NCBI GenBank assembly: GCA_017509255.1
Contig: JAFWQA010000010.1
Coordinates: 1-64,000, forward strand
Direction of reading: 5' to 3'
Source of the DNA: Clostridia bacterium
Lineage (GTDB): Bacteria > Bacillota > Clostridia > Christensenellales > Aristaeellaceae
Length of the DNA stretch: 64,000 bases
A program made the translations under genes and the position numbers. Positions 8,064 to 15,057 of the stretch are shown one piece after another. Position 1 is the first letter of the stretch. Every line of letters begins with the position of its first letter. Under the pieces are notes generated by a model. It was given only the letters and a program-made list of their open reading frames with translations. It ran no database searches and was not told the origin of the DNA.

Positions 8064-8914
8064 AACAGGAAAAAGAGACAGGCCTTCTTTCCGTTCAGGA
8101 AGAGCTGGCCCGGATGGCCGCGGAAACACCGGAGATGCCGGCCGACTTTCATGCGGGCTGGATGAAGGCGGTGGAAAAGGAACGCGCGGAAATGCCGGCA
8201 GAGAAGCCTGCCGGACAGAGCGGGAGGAAAAAAATCGGCCGTCAGTGGAAGGGACTGCTTTCCGTGGCAGCCGTCGCCGTGTTTCTGATCGGCGGAACGT
8301 TTCTGACCCGCGGGAAGCTCAGGCCGGAGGCCAGGCTTGCGCAGGACGGGCCGGAGGTGTCCGTTTATGATTCGTCCGACGCCGGACAGGCTGACAGCCG
8401 GGCGCCGGAACAGGAAGAGGCGGCGCAGGTCCTGTCTGCGCTGATGTCAAAGAAGGACCGGGACGCGGATATGGCTGAGGAAGCCGCGAACCGGGACGGA
8501 GAGAATGAACCTGAGACGGCGGACAGCGCCCCGGTGGCGGAAGCTGCGGCGGTTGCGAATGCCGTGCGGGACAGCCTGAAATCCGTCGGGGCGGTAGCAG
8601 GCAGTGCCGCGGTGCAGTCTACCCGTGAGCCGATGCCGGCGGAATCGGCTGCCGGATCCGTGGAGGCAGCGGAGGAATTTGCGTTTGAGACAGAAGAGGC
8701 AGCCGGCTTTGAGGCAGGAGAGGAAGCGGATGTGTCCGCGGACCTGACGGAAACGGAGCCGGAAGCGGAGGAAAGGGACGCAGCATCATCCTTTACGGAA
8801 TATATGAAGGATATGGGGGCATTTATCCTGGCTGCCCTGCCGTATCTGGCGGGCGCGGCGGCGCTGGCGGCTGCTGTTCTCCTGATCCGGATATACAGAA
8901 AGAAAAACCGGTAA
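8060..8914 (+). CDS. putative membrane anti-sigma factor
   Basis: 284 aa, translationally coupled (ATGA) to the sigma factor. Cytoplasmic N-terminus of about 65 residues with a motif typical of anti-sigma N-termini (PADFHAGWMKAVEKE, about 32-46), then a membrane segment (LLSVAAVAVFLIGGTFL, about 68-84), a long Ala/Glu-rich low-complexity stretch (about 95-245), and a second membrane segment (about 253-277) ending in RIYRKKNR. No HxxxCxxC zinc anti-sigma motif is visible. The role is inferred from position and topology only; the acidic middle would lie outside the membrane. Confidence 0.65.
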   Translation: MKQEKETGLLSVQEELARMAAETPEMPADFHAGWMKAVEKERAEMPAEKPAGQSGRKKIGRQWKGLLSVAAVAVFLIGGTFLTRGKLRPEARLAQDGPEVSVYDSSDAGQADSRAPEQEEAAQVLSALMSKKDRDADMAEEAANRDGENEPETADSAPVAEAAAVANAVRDSLKSVGAVAGSAAVQSTREPMPAESAAGSVEAAEEFAFETEEAAGFEAGEEADVSADLTETEPEAEERDAASSFTEYMKDMGAFILAALPYLAGAAALAAAVLLIRIYRKKNR

Positions 8915-8942
8915 GAAGGCCGGGTAAAGAGGTAGAATAATA

Positions 8943-10433
8943 ATGAATACGATGAATCGGGAAGCCTATCTGGCGAAGATCGAACGGGTCATTCGGGAAG
9001 GGAAATACCATGCGGACTGGGACAGCCTGGCCGCGCGCCCGCTGCCGGACTGGTACCGGGAGACCCGGCTGGGCATCTTTCTGCACTGGGGGCCTTTCTC
9101 CGTGCCGGCCGTGCATGACTGGTACGCGCGGATGATGTATGTTCAGGGTTCGGAGGAGTTTCGGCATCATCTGGAGCACTGGGGAAGCCAGAAGGATTTC
9201 GGATATAAGGATTTTATACCGATGTTTCGCATGGAGAAATTTGATCCGGCGGAATGGGCGGCGCTTTTCCGGGAAGCCGGCGCGGATTATATTGTCCCCG
9301 TGGCGGAGCATCACGACGGCTTCCAGAATTACGGCAGCGGGCTGAGCCGTTGGAACGCCGTGGATATGGGGCCGCACCGGGATATTCTGACGGAACTGCT
9401 GGATGCTTCGGAGAAGGAGGGACTGACGCGCGGAGTATCCTCTCACCGGGTGGAGCACTGGTTCTTTTTCGGACACGGGAGGGACTTCGACAGCGACGTG
9501 GAAGAAAACTCCGGCCGGGATGATCTGTACTGGCCGGCCATGCCGGATCCGGAGGATCAGCAGGATCTTTTTTCCAAACCGTATCCCTCCGAAGAATTCC
9601 TGACGGACTGGCTGCTGCGCTGCTGTGAGCTGGTGGACCGGGAGCGTCCGAAGATCTTCTATTTTGACTGGTGGATCCAGCACGAGGCGGTCCGGCCGTA
9701 TTTGAAAAAGTTCACCGCGTATTATTACAACCGTTCTGAGGAATGGGGCGGAGGGATCATCAATTACAAGCATGACGCGTTCCCGTTCGGAACCGCCGTG
9801 CCGGATATGGAACGGGGCCAGTTCGCGGAGCCCAAGCCTTTCCTTTGGCAAAGCGATACCAGCGTGATGCGGGGCAGCTGGTGCTATTCCGCAGAGCCGG
9901 ACCGCGCCGTATTCAAATCCCCGTGGGAGATCATTCAGACGCTGATCGACGTGGCGGCGAAAAACGGCAGGCTGCTGCTGAATTTCGGCCCGAAGCCGGA
10001 CGGAACGTTCACAGAAGCGGACCGGCGGATCCTGGAGGCGTTGGGAGGATGGATGAAGGAAAACGGGGAAGCGATACGCGGGACAGAGCTGTGGCGGCTT
10101 TGCGGCGAAGGACCGACGAGAACGGAGGAAGGGCAGTTCGCCGACGGGAAGGAAACAGGCTGGACGCCGGAGGACTTCCGCTTCCTGTGCAGGGGAGAAA
10201 GCATTTACGCGATGGAGATGGTCTGCCCGGAGGACGGAAAGATCCGGATCCGGTCTCTGAGGCATTCTGGTGAAACGGGGCGGCTGCCGCTTTTCCACGG
10301 GATCGTGAAGGATGTTCAGGTGCTCGGCATGCAGGGAAAGCCTTCCTGGACACGCTCAGACGAGTATCTGGAGGTGGATCTCGGTGCATGGCGGAGCGAG
10401 CTTCCGGTAACGGTCAAAGTAACGGTTCAGTGA
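8943..10433 (+). CDS. GH29 alpha-L-fucosidase
   Basis: 496-aa retaining glycosidase that removes alpha-L-fucose from glycans. Family landmarks: GIFLHWGPFSVP (44-55), EHHDGF (122-127), and the likely nucleophile Asp242 in IFYFDWWIQH. The acid/base residue is not conserved enough across GH29 to assign by eye. No signal peptide, so it acts in the cytoplasm on imported oligosaccharides, although no sugar transporter is adjacent. ATG 8943 has AAAGAGG 10 nt upstream. It lies 28 nt after the anti-sigma gene, but a functional link is not implied. Fits a gut or rumen lifestyle. Confidence 0.88.
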   Translation: MNTMNREAYLAKIERVIREGKYHADWDSLAARPLPDWYRETRLGIFLHWGPFSVPAVHDWYARMMYVQGSEEFRHHLEHWGSQKDFGYKDFIPMFRMEKFDPAEWAALFREAGADYIVPVAEHHDGFQNYGSGLSRWNAVDMGPHRDILTELLDASEKEGLTRGVSSHRVEHWFFFGHGRDFDSDVEENSGRDDLYWPAMPDPEDQQDLFSKPYPSEEFLTDWLLRCCELVDRERPKIFYFDWWIQHEAVRPYLKKFTAYYYNRSEEWGGGIINYKHDAFPFGTAVPDMERGQFAEPKPFLWQSDTSVMRGSWCYSAEPDRAVFKSPWEIIQTLIDVAAKNGRLLLNFGPKPDGTFTEADRRILEALGGWMKENGEAIRGTELWRLCGEGPTRTEEGQFADGKETGWTPEDFRFLCRGESIYAMEMVCPEDGKIRIRSLRHSGETGRLPLFHGIVKDVQVLGMQGKPSWTRSDEYLEVDLGAWRSELPVTVKVTVQ

Positions 10434-10456
10434 TCCGCCGGAGGGTTCCGGCCGGC

Positions 10457-10491
10457 GAATCCATCCTTTGGATTCCATATTTTGTTGTTTT
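10457..10491 (+). terminator. probable terminator after fucosidase
   Basis: GAATCCA-TCCTT-TGGATTC stem (10457-10475) followed by a T-rich, imperfect run (CATATTTTGTTGTTTT). Weaker than the other terminators here. Confidence 0.5.
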
Positions 10492-10566
10492 CGGGAGAGC
10501 CGGATACCAGCGGTAGAGCAGCCGTTCTGCCCGGCAATCTTCCGGGAAAAAATCCCCCGGAACCCC

Positions 10567-10595
10567 TTGCAAATCAACAGATCATCTGTTATAAT
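10567..10595 (+). promoter_or_regulatory. rpsF operon promoter with internal palindrome
   Basis: TTGCAA (10567-10572), 17-bp spacer, TATAAT (10590-10595). The spacer holds a perfect inverted repeat AACAGAT-C-ATCTGTT (10576-10590) that touches the -10 box and could be an operator. Confidence 0.88.
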
Positions 10596-10605
10596 CCGAA
10601 ATTGG

Positions 10606-10653
10606 CACATCCTTGCGCTGCAGGATGCAGCGCCATAAGTCCGTGAGGAGGTG
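10606..10653 (+). ncRNA. possible S6:S18-binding leader of rpsF
   Basis: A strong hairpin GCGCTGCA-GGA-TGCAGCGC (10615-10633) is bracketed by CACATCC (10606-10612) and GGAGGTG (10647-10653), which can pair with one mismatch and would mask the Shine-Dalgarno. A CCG trinucleotide (10641-10643) lies in the internal loop. The known rpsF leader that binds the S6:S18 complex uses a CCG in such a position, so autoregulation is plausible, but I matched this by eye only. Confidence 0.45.
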
Positions 10654-10658
10654 AAAGA

Positions 10659-11105
10659 ATGATGAACAGGTATGAAATGATCTACATCATCGACACCGGT
10701 CTGGAGGAAACCGCCCGCAAGGAGCTGATTGAAAAGGTTTCCGCCCTGATCGCCGCCAACGGTGGTGAGATCGAGAAGGTTGATGAAACGTGGGGCAAGC
10801 GCCGCCTGGCCTACGCGATCAACTACAAGACCGAGGGCTGGTACGTGCTGGTGAACTTCAAGGCACCGGCTGAACTGCCCCGCGAGCTCGAGCGTAACCT
10901 GCAGATCAACGAGAATGTTCTCCGTTATCTGGTGGTAAAGCTGGAGGAGAAGCGTTCCGGTGTGAAGCCCCGTGCTGCCCGGCCCGCTCCCGTCGCGGAA
11001 GAAGCAGCTGCCCCCGCTGAAGAAGCCGCTCCTGCTGAAGAAGCCGCTCCTGTCGAGGAAGCTGCCGCTCCTGCTGAGGAAGCCGCTCCCGCCGAGGCTG
11101 AGTGA
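10659..11105 (+). CDS. rpsF: 30S ribosomal protein bS6
   Basis: 148 aa. The first 95 residues are the normal S6 ferredoxin-like fold (MNRYEMIYIIDTG..., WGKRRLAYAINYKTEGWYVLVNF), which pairs with S18 on the 30S platform. After it comes an unusual tail of about 45 residues made of Pro-Ala-Glu-Glu-Ala units (residues 109-148), acidic and probably disordered. Two ATG codons stand side by side (10659 and 10662) after GAGGAGGTG; either may be used. First gene of rpsF-ssb-rpsR, a standard bacterial operon. Confidence 0.97.
   Translation: MMNRYEMIYIIDTGLEETARKELIEKVSALIAANGGEIEKVDETWGKRRLAYAINYKTEGWYVLVNFKAPAELPRELERNLQINENVLRYLVVKLEEKRSGVKPRAARPAPVAEEAAAPAEEAAPAEEAAPVEEAAAPAEEAAPAEAE
11016..11100 (+). 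repeat. 18-bp tandem repeat coding the S6 tail
   Basis: GCTGAAGAAGCCGCTCCT occurs twice in tandem (11016-11033, 11034-11051), followed by two diverged copies up to about 11100. It encodes the AEEAAP units of the rpsF tail, and copy number could vary between strains. Confidence 0.75.
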
Positions 11106-11130
11106 AGACTGAAGAGGAGAGGAAGAAAAG

Positions 11131-11562
11131 ATGAATAAGCTTTTTATCATCGGTAATCTGACCCGTGATCCCGAGCTGCGGACCACAACATCCGGTACCA
11201 ATGTGTGCGATTTCACCGTGGCGGTGAACCGCCGCGCGCGCCGTGACGCCCAGAGCAATCAGCCGGAAGCGGATTTCTTCCGCGTTTCCGCCTGGAACCA
11301 GCTGGCGGATATCTGCCAGAAGTATCTGGCGAAAGGCCGTAAGGTTGCCGTGACCGGTCCTGTCAGTGTCAGAACCTATCAGGGAAGTGACGGCCAGACC
11401 CGTGCATCCCTGGAGGTCAGAGCGGATGACGTTGAATTCCTTTCTTCCCGGAACGACGGTGAGAATGCCGGCGGATATTCCGCTCCGGCTGCCGCCGCAC
11501 CCGCCGCGGAAACCCAGTCCGCCGGCTTCACTGCCGTGGAGACCGACGAACTGCCCTTTTAA
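11131..11562 (+). CDS. ssb: single-stranded DNA-binding protein SSB
   Basis: 143 aa. OB-fold DNA-binding domain (MNKLFIIGNLTRDPELRTT..., WNQLADICQKYLAKGRKVAVTG) in residues 1-110, a short Ala/Gly-rich linker, and the acidic tip DELPF (139-143) that recruits repair and replication partners such as RecO. Strong Shine-Dalgarno GAGGAGAGG. Located between rpsF and rpsR as in most Bacillota. Confidence 0.97.
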   Translation: MNKLFIIGNLTRDPELRTTTSGTNVCDFTVAVNRRARRDAQSNQPEADFFRVSAWNQLADICQKYLAKGRKVAVTGPVSVRTYQGSDGQTRASLEVRADDVEFLSSRNDGENAGGYSAPAAAAPAAETQSAGFTAVETDELPF

Positions 11563-11587
11563 CGCTTGAGTAAGGAGGTTAAGCCCC

Positions 11588-11845
11588 ATGAGTGAAGATC
11601 GTGGTGAAAGAAGACCGCGCCCCCGCGGAGGACGCCGTCCCCGCCGGAAGGTTTGCAGCTTCTGTGTGGATAAAATCGAATATATCGATTATAAAGACAT
11701 CAACCGTCTTCGTCGCTTTGTGAACGAACGCGGCAAGATTTTGCCCCGCCGTATGAGCGGCAACTGCGCAAAACATCAGCGCCAGCTGAGTGAGGCCATC
11801 AAGCGCGCCCGTGCCATCGCCCTGATGCCCTACACCGTGGACTGA
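11588..11845 (+). CDS. rpsR: 30S ribosomal protein bS18
   Basis: 85 aa, binds S6 and 16S rRNA. Arg-rich N-terminus, then KVCSFC and, later, CAKH: the zinc-binding (C+) form of S18. Conserved core [27 protein letters not shown] upstream. Last gene of the operon, followed by a strong terminator. Confidence 0.97.
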   Translation: MSEDRGERRPRPRGGRRPRRKVCSFCVDKIEYIDYKDINRLRRFVNERGKILPRRMSGNCAKHQRQLSEAIKRARAIALMPYTVD

Positions 11846-11865
11846 TCCTGAAGCCAGTCACAAAG

Positions 11866-11898
11866 CCCGGAAGGAGACGATCCTTCCGGGTTTTTTTT
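11866..11898 (+). terminator. rpsF-ssb-rpsR operon terminator
   Basis: 10-bp stem CCCGGAAGGA / TCCTTCCGGG, loop GACGA, eight T (11891-11898). Confidence 0.95.
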
Positions 11899-11968
11899 GC
11901 CGGCAGAGCTTTCTGCCGGCTATTCTCCGGCTGACAAAGAATGCCGGATACCGCAGAATGAGGTTTTT

Positions 11969-13354
11969 ATGCTGAAGCGTTTTATCGGTTCGCGGGCGTT
12001 TTACCGTTCGGTGCTGAAGCTGCTGATACCGATCATTATCCAGCAGTTTATTTCCAGCTTTGTTTCACTGCTGGACAATGTAATGGTCGGAAGCCTGGGA
12101 ACAGAAGCCATTTCGGCAGCGTCCATTGCCAACAGCGTGATGATGGTTTTCAACCTGGCGATTTTCGGCGGGCTCAGCGGCATCAGTATTTTCGGCGCGC
12201 AGTTTTTTGGCAAGGGCGATATGGACGGCATGCGCCACACCTTCCGGATCAAGATGTATTTCAGCGTGTTCTGCGCGCTGGCGGCAATGGCGGTTTACCG
12301 CTTTTTCGGGGAGGGCTTTATCCTTTCCTTCCTGCGCGGGGACAGCAACGGCGGAGATATGGCGCTGACGCTGCGGGAGGGTACGGAATACCTGAATATC
12401 ATGCTCTTGGGGCTGATGCCCTTCGCGGTGGTCCAGGCCTATGCCGGAACGCTGAGGGAGACTGGGGAGACGGTGGCTCCGATGGTGGCGGGGATCTGCG
12501 CCATCGTGACGAATCTGGTTCTGAACTGGGTGCTAATCTTCGGGCATCTGGGCTTTGCGGCGATGGGGATCCGCGGAGCGGCTGTTGCGACCGTGATCTC
12601 CCGCTATGTGGAGCTGGTGATCGTTCTGGTACATGCGCACAGGCATACCGTAAAGTATGTCTTTCTCCGCGGCGCGTACCGGAGCGGCTATGTTCCGGGC
12701 AGGATGGTGGCCCGCGTTGCCAGGACGGCGGCTCCGCTGCTGGTCAATGAAGTGCTCTGGTCGCTGGGAATGACCTTTATCAACCAGTTCTATTCCTCCC
12801 GCGGGCTGAACGCCGTGGCGGCGCTGAATATTACCGGCACAGCCTGGAACCTGTTCTGTGTGATCATGTTTGCCATGGGCAGCGCCGTATCCATCATGGT
12901 CGGGCAGAGGCTCGGCGCGGGAGATATGGAGGACGCGCGGGATGTGGACCGCAAGCTGATTTTTCTGACGGAAGTCATCCATATCCTGATGGGGATTGCG
13001 ATGATCGCGGCCGCTCCGTATGTGCCCCTTCTTTACAATGTATCGGACGAGGTCCGGGACCTGACGGGAAGGCTGCTGACAGTGGCGGGGCTGGCTCTTC
13101 CGATCCACTCCTTCGCGCATGTGACCTATTTCACGATCCGGTCCGGCGGAAGAACGCTGATCACCTTTCTGTTCGACGCCGTATATACCTGGTGCGTGAC
13201 CGTTCTGCTGGCGTTCTGCCTGTGCCGGCTGACCGACATGAAGATCCTGGAGATCTACTTCTGTGTGCAGTTTATTGACATCATCAAGCTGGTGATCGGC
13301 CTGCTGATGCTGCGCTCGGACTTCTGGGCGAGGAATGTGGTATCGGAACTGTGA
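11969..13354 (+). CDS. MATE family multidrug/cation efflux transporter
   Basis: 461-aa polytopic protein with about 12 hydrophobic segments. MATE N-half begins LKLLIPIIIQQFISSFVSLLDNVMVGSLG; the second half repeats the pattern (TAAPLLVNEVLWSLGMTFINQFYSS). It would export drugs or metabolites in exchange for Na+ or H+. ATG 11969 has GAGG 5 nt upstream; the reading frame upstream overlaps the rpsR terminator, so an earlier start is unlikely. Substrate cannot be inferred from neighbours. Confidence 0.92.
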   Translation: MLKRFIGSRAFYRSVLKLLIPIIIQQFISSFVSLLDNVMVGSLGTEAISAASIANSVMMVFNLAIFGGLSGISIFGAQFFGKGDMDGMRHTFRIKMYFSVFCALAAMAVYRFFGEGFILSFLRGDSNGGDMALTLREGTEYLNIMLLGLMPFAVVQAYAGTLRETGETVAPMVAGICAIVTNLVLNWVLIFGHLGFAAMGIRGAAVATVISRYVELVIVLVHAHRHTVKYVFLRGAYRSGYVPGRMVARVARTAAPLLVNEVLWSLGMTFINQFYSSRGLNAVAALNITGTAWNLFCVIMFAMGSAVSIMVGQRLGAGDMEDARDVDRKLIFLTEVIHILMGIAMIAAAPYVPLLYNVSDEVRDLTGRLLTVAGLALPIHSFAHVTYFTIRSGGRTLITFLFDAVYTWCVTVLLAFCLCRLTDMKILEIYFCVQFIDIIKLVIGLLMLRSDFWARNVVSEL

Positions 13355-13362
13355 GGATCCGT

Positions 13363-13391
13363 TTGACTTATCGGTCCGGGTATGATACAAT
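13363..13391 (+). promoter_or_regulatory. scfA promoter
   Basis: TTGACT (13363-13368), 17-bp spacer, TACAAT (13386-13391). Close to consensus, suggesting strong constitutive expression of the peptide. Confidence 0.87.
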
Positions 13392-13428
13392 ACAGCGAAA
13401 TCTGTTGATCAGTGGGAGGCTTGTTGAG

Positions 13429-13587
13429 ATGAAACATATTCAGACATTGAAAACCCGCAATCTGTGTGAGAGTGCAAAGAACGGCGGATGCGGCGAATGC
13501 CAGACTTCCTGCCAGTCCGCCTGCAAGACCAGCTGCGGCATTGCCAATCAGCAGTGTGAAAAGAAAACCGCCAGGGAATCCAAGTAA
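13429..13587 (+). CDS. scfA: SCIFF peptide (ranthipeptide precursor)
   Basis: 52-aa ribosomally made peptide of the SCIFF family (six cysteines in forty-five residues), widespread in Clostridia and modified to a thioether-crosslinked product by its radical-SAM partner. Begins MKHIQTLKTRNL, the conserved leader. Cysteines lie at 13, 21, 24, 28, 32, 36 and 43, one more than the usual six. The core CQTSCQSACKTSC is followed by Gly37, where family members usually have Thr. ATG 13429 has GGAGG upstream and its own promoter. Biological function of mature SCIFF is unknown; a quorum or stress signal has been proposed for the class. Confidence 0.93.
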   Translation: MKHIQTLKTRNLCESAKNGGCGECQTSCQSACKTSCGIANQQCEKKTARESK

Positions 13588-13603
13588 TCGGGTTTCCGGA
13601 AAT

Positions 13604-13626
13604 GCCGCCGTCAGGCGGCTTTTTTT
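13604..13626 (+). terminator. terminator between scfA and scfB
   Basis: GCCGCC-GTCA-GGCGGC stem followed by seven T (13620-13626). It ends 30 nt before scfB with no room for a full promoter after it, so scfB is probably expressed by partial read-through. Confidence 0.88.
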
Positions 13627-13656
13627 AGATAACAGGAACGGATAAAGGGGAAGCGA

Positions 13657-15057
13657 ATGATTCATCAGTATAAGCTCGGCGGGCTGCCGATCGTGCTGGA
13701 TACCTGCTCCGGAAGCGTGCATGTGGTGGACGATATCGCCTACGATATCATCGCGATGTATGAAGAAAACGACAGGGAAACCGTCCTGAAGGCAATGGAG
13801 GAGAAATACGGAGCCCGGGAGGACGTTACTCCGGAGGAGCTGGCTGAGTGCTACGATCAGATCGGAGAACTGAAGGAAGAGGGGAAGCTGTTTTCTCCGG
13901 ACACCTTCGCGCCGATGGCCGGGGAGCTGAAAAGGAGAAGCGGGTATATCGTCAAGGCGCTTTGCCTGCATGTGGCGCATACCTGCAATCTCAACTGCTC
14001 CTACTGCTTTGCCAGCCAGGGGAAATATCACGGGGAACGGGCGGTTATGAGCTACGAGGTGGGCAAACAGGCGCTCGATTTCCTGATCGCAAATTCTGGC
14101 ACGCGCAGGAATCTGGAGGTGGACTTCTTCGGCGGGGAACCACTGATGAACTTTGATGTGGTCAAGCGGCTGGTGGCTTATGCCCGGAGCGTGGAAAAAG
14201 AGCACGGGAAGAATTTCCGGTTCACCCTGACAACCAACGGTATGCTGATCGATGACGACGTGATCGATTTTGCCAATAAGGAATGCCACAATGTGGTTCT
14301 GAGCCTGGATGGCCGCAAAGAAGTCCATGACCGGTACCGGGTGGACTATGCGGGCCGGGGCAGCTGGGAGAGGATCGTGCCCAAATTCCGGAAACTGGTT
14401 GAGGCCCGCGGGGGAAAGAACTACTACATGCGCGGGACTTTTACCCATGCCAACCCTGATTTTCTGAAAGATATTGAAGCCATGCTGGATCTCGGCTTTA
14501 CCGAGCTGAGCATGGAGCCGGTGGTCTGCGCGGAGAACGATCCGTCAGCCCTGACGAAGGAAGACCTGCCCGTCCTGATGGAGCAGTATGAAAAGCTGGC
14601 GGAGCTGATGCTGTGCCGGAGGCGGGAAGGCCGTCCGTTTACCTTCTATCATTATATGATCGATCTGACCGGGGGGCCCTGCATCTACAAGCGGATCTCG
14701 GGCTGCGGAGCAGGTACGGAATATATGGCGGTCACTCCGTGGGGAGATCTCTATCCCTGCCATCAGTTTGTGGGGGATGAAAAATTCAGGCTGGGTGACA
14801 TCTGGAACGGCGTCAGCAATTTCGCGGTGCGGGAAGAATTTGCCGCCTGCAATGTGTATGCGCATGAGGAATGCCGGGACTGCTGGGCCCGCCTGTACTG
14901 TTCCGGCGGCTGCGCGGCCAATGCCTATCACGCGACGGGATCGGTGACCGGCGTGTACCGCTACGGCTGTGAGCTGTTCCGCAAGAGGATCGAATGCGCG
15001 ATCATGGTGGAAGCTGCCAGAGCGATGGAGCAGACGGATGAAGACACCGATCAGTGA
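13657..15057 (+). CDS. scfB: SCIFF maturase, radical SAM/SPASM protein
   Basis: 466-aa enzyme that installs thioether crosslinks in the SCIFF peptide using S-adenosylmethionine and [4Fe-4S] clusters. N-terminal peptide-binding (RRE-like) region about 1-90, radical-SAM CNLNCSYC (Cys110, 114, 117), GGEPL (SAM contact), and a C-terminal SPASM domain rich in Cys (SGCGAG, DLYPCHQF, CRDCWARLYCSGGC) for auxiliary clusters. The best-studied relative is CteB of Clostridium thermocellum. Directly follows scfA. Its 3' end overlaps the decarboxylase gene by 20 nt. Confidence 0.95.
   Translation: MIHQYKLGGLPIVLDTCSGSVHVVDDIAYDIIAMYEENDRETVLKAMEEKYGAREDVTPEELAECYDQIGELKEEGKLFSPDTFAPMAGELKRRSGYIVKALCLHVAHTCNLNCSYCFASQGKYHGERAVMSYEVGKQALDFLIANSGTRRNLEVDFFGGEPLMNFDVVKRLVAYARSVEKEHGKNFRFTLTTNGMLIDDDVIDFANKECHNVVLSLDGRKEVHDRYRVDYAGRGSWERIVPKFRKLVEARGGKNYYMRGTFTHANPDFLKDIEAMLDLGFTELSMEPVVCAENDPSALTKEDLPVLMEQYEKLAELMLCRRREGRPFTFYHYMIDLTGGPCIYKRISGCGAGTEYMAVTPWGDLYPCHQFVGDEKFRLGDIWNGVSNFAVREEFAACNVYAHEECRDCWARLYCSGGCAANAYHATGSVTGVYRYGCELFRKRIECAIMVEAARAMEQTDEDTDQ

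Noticed and set aside
11016..11100. CRISPR-like or other short regular repeat array
   Set aside because: The repeats are in frame in rpsF, lack spacers and encode a low-complexity tail.
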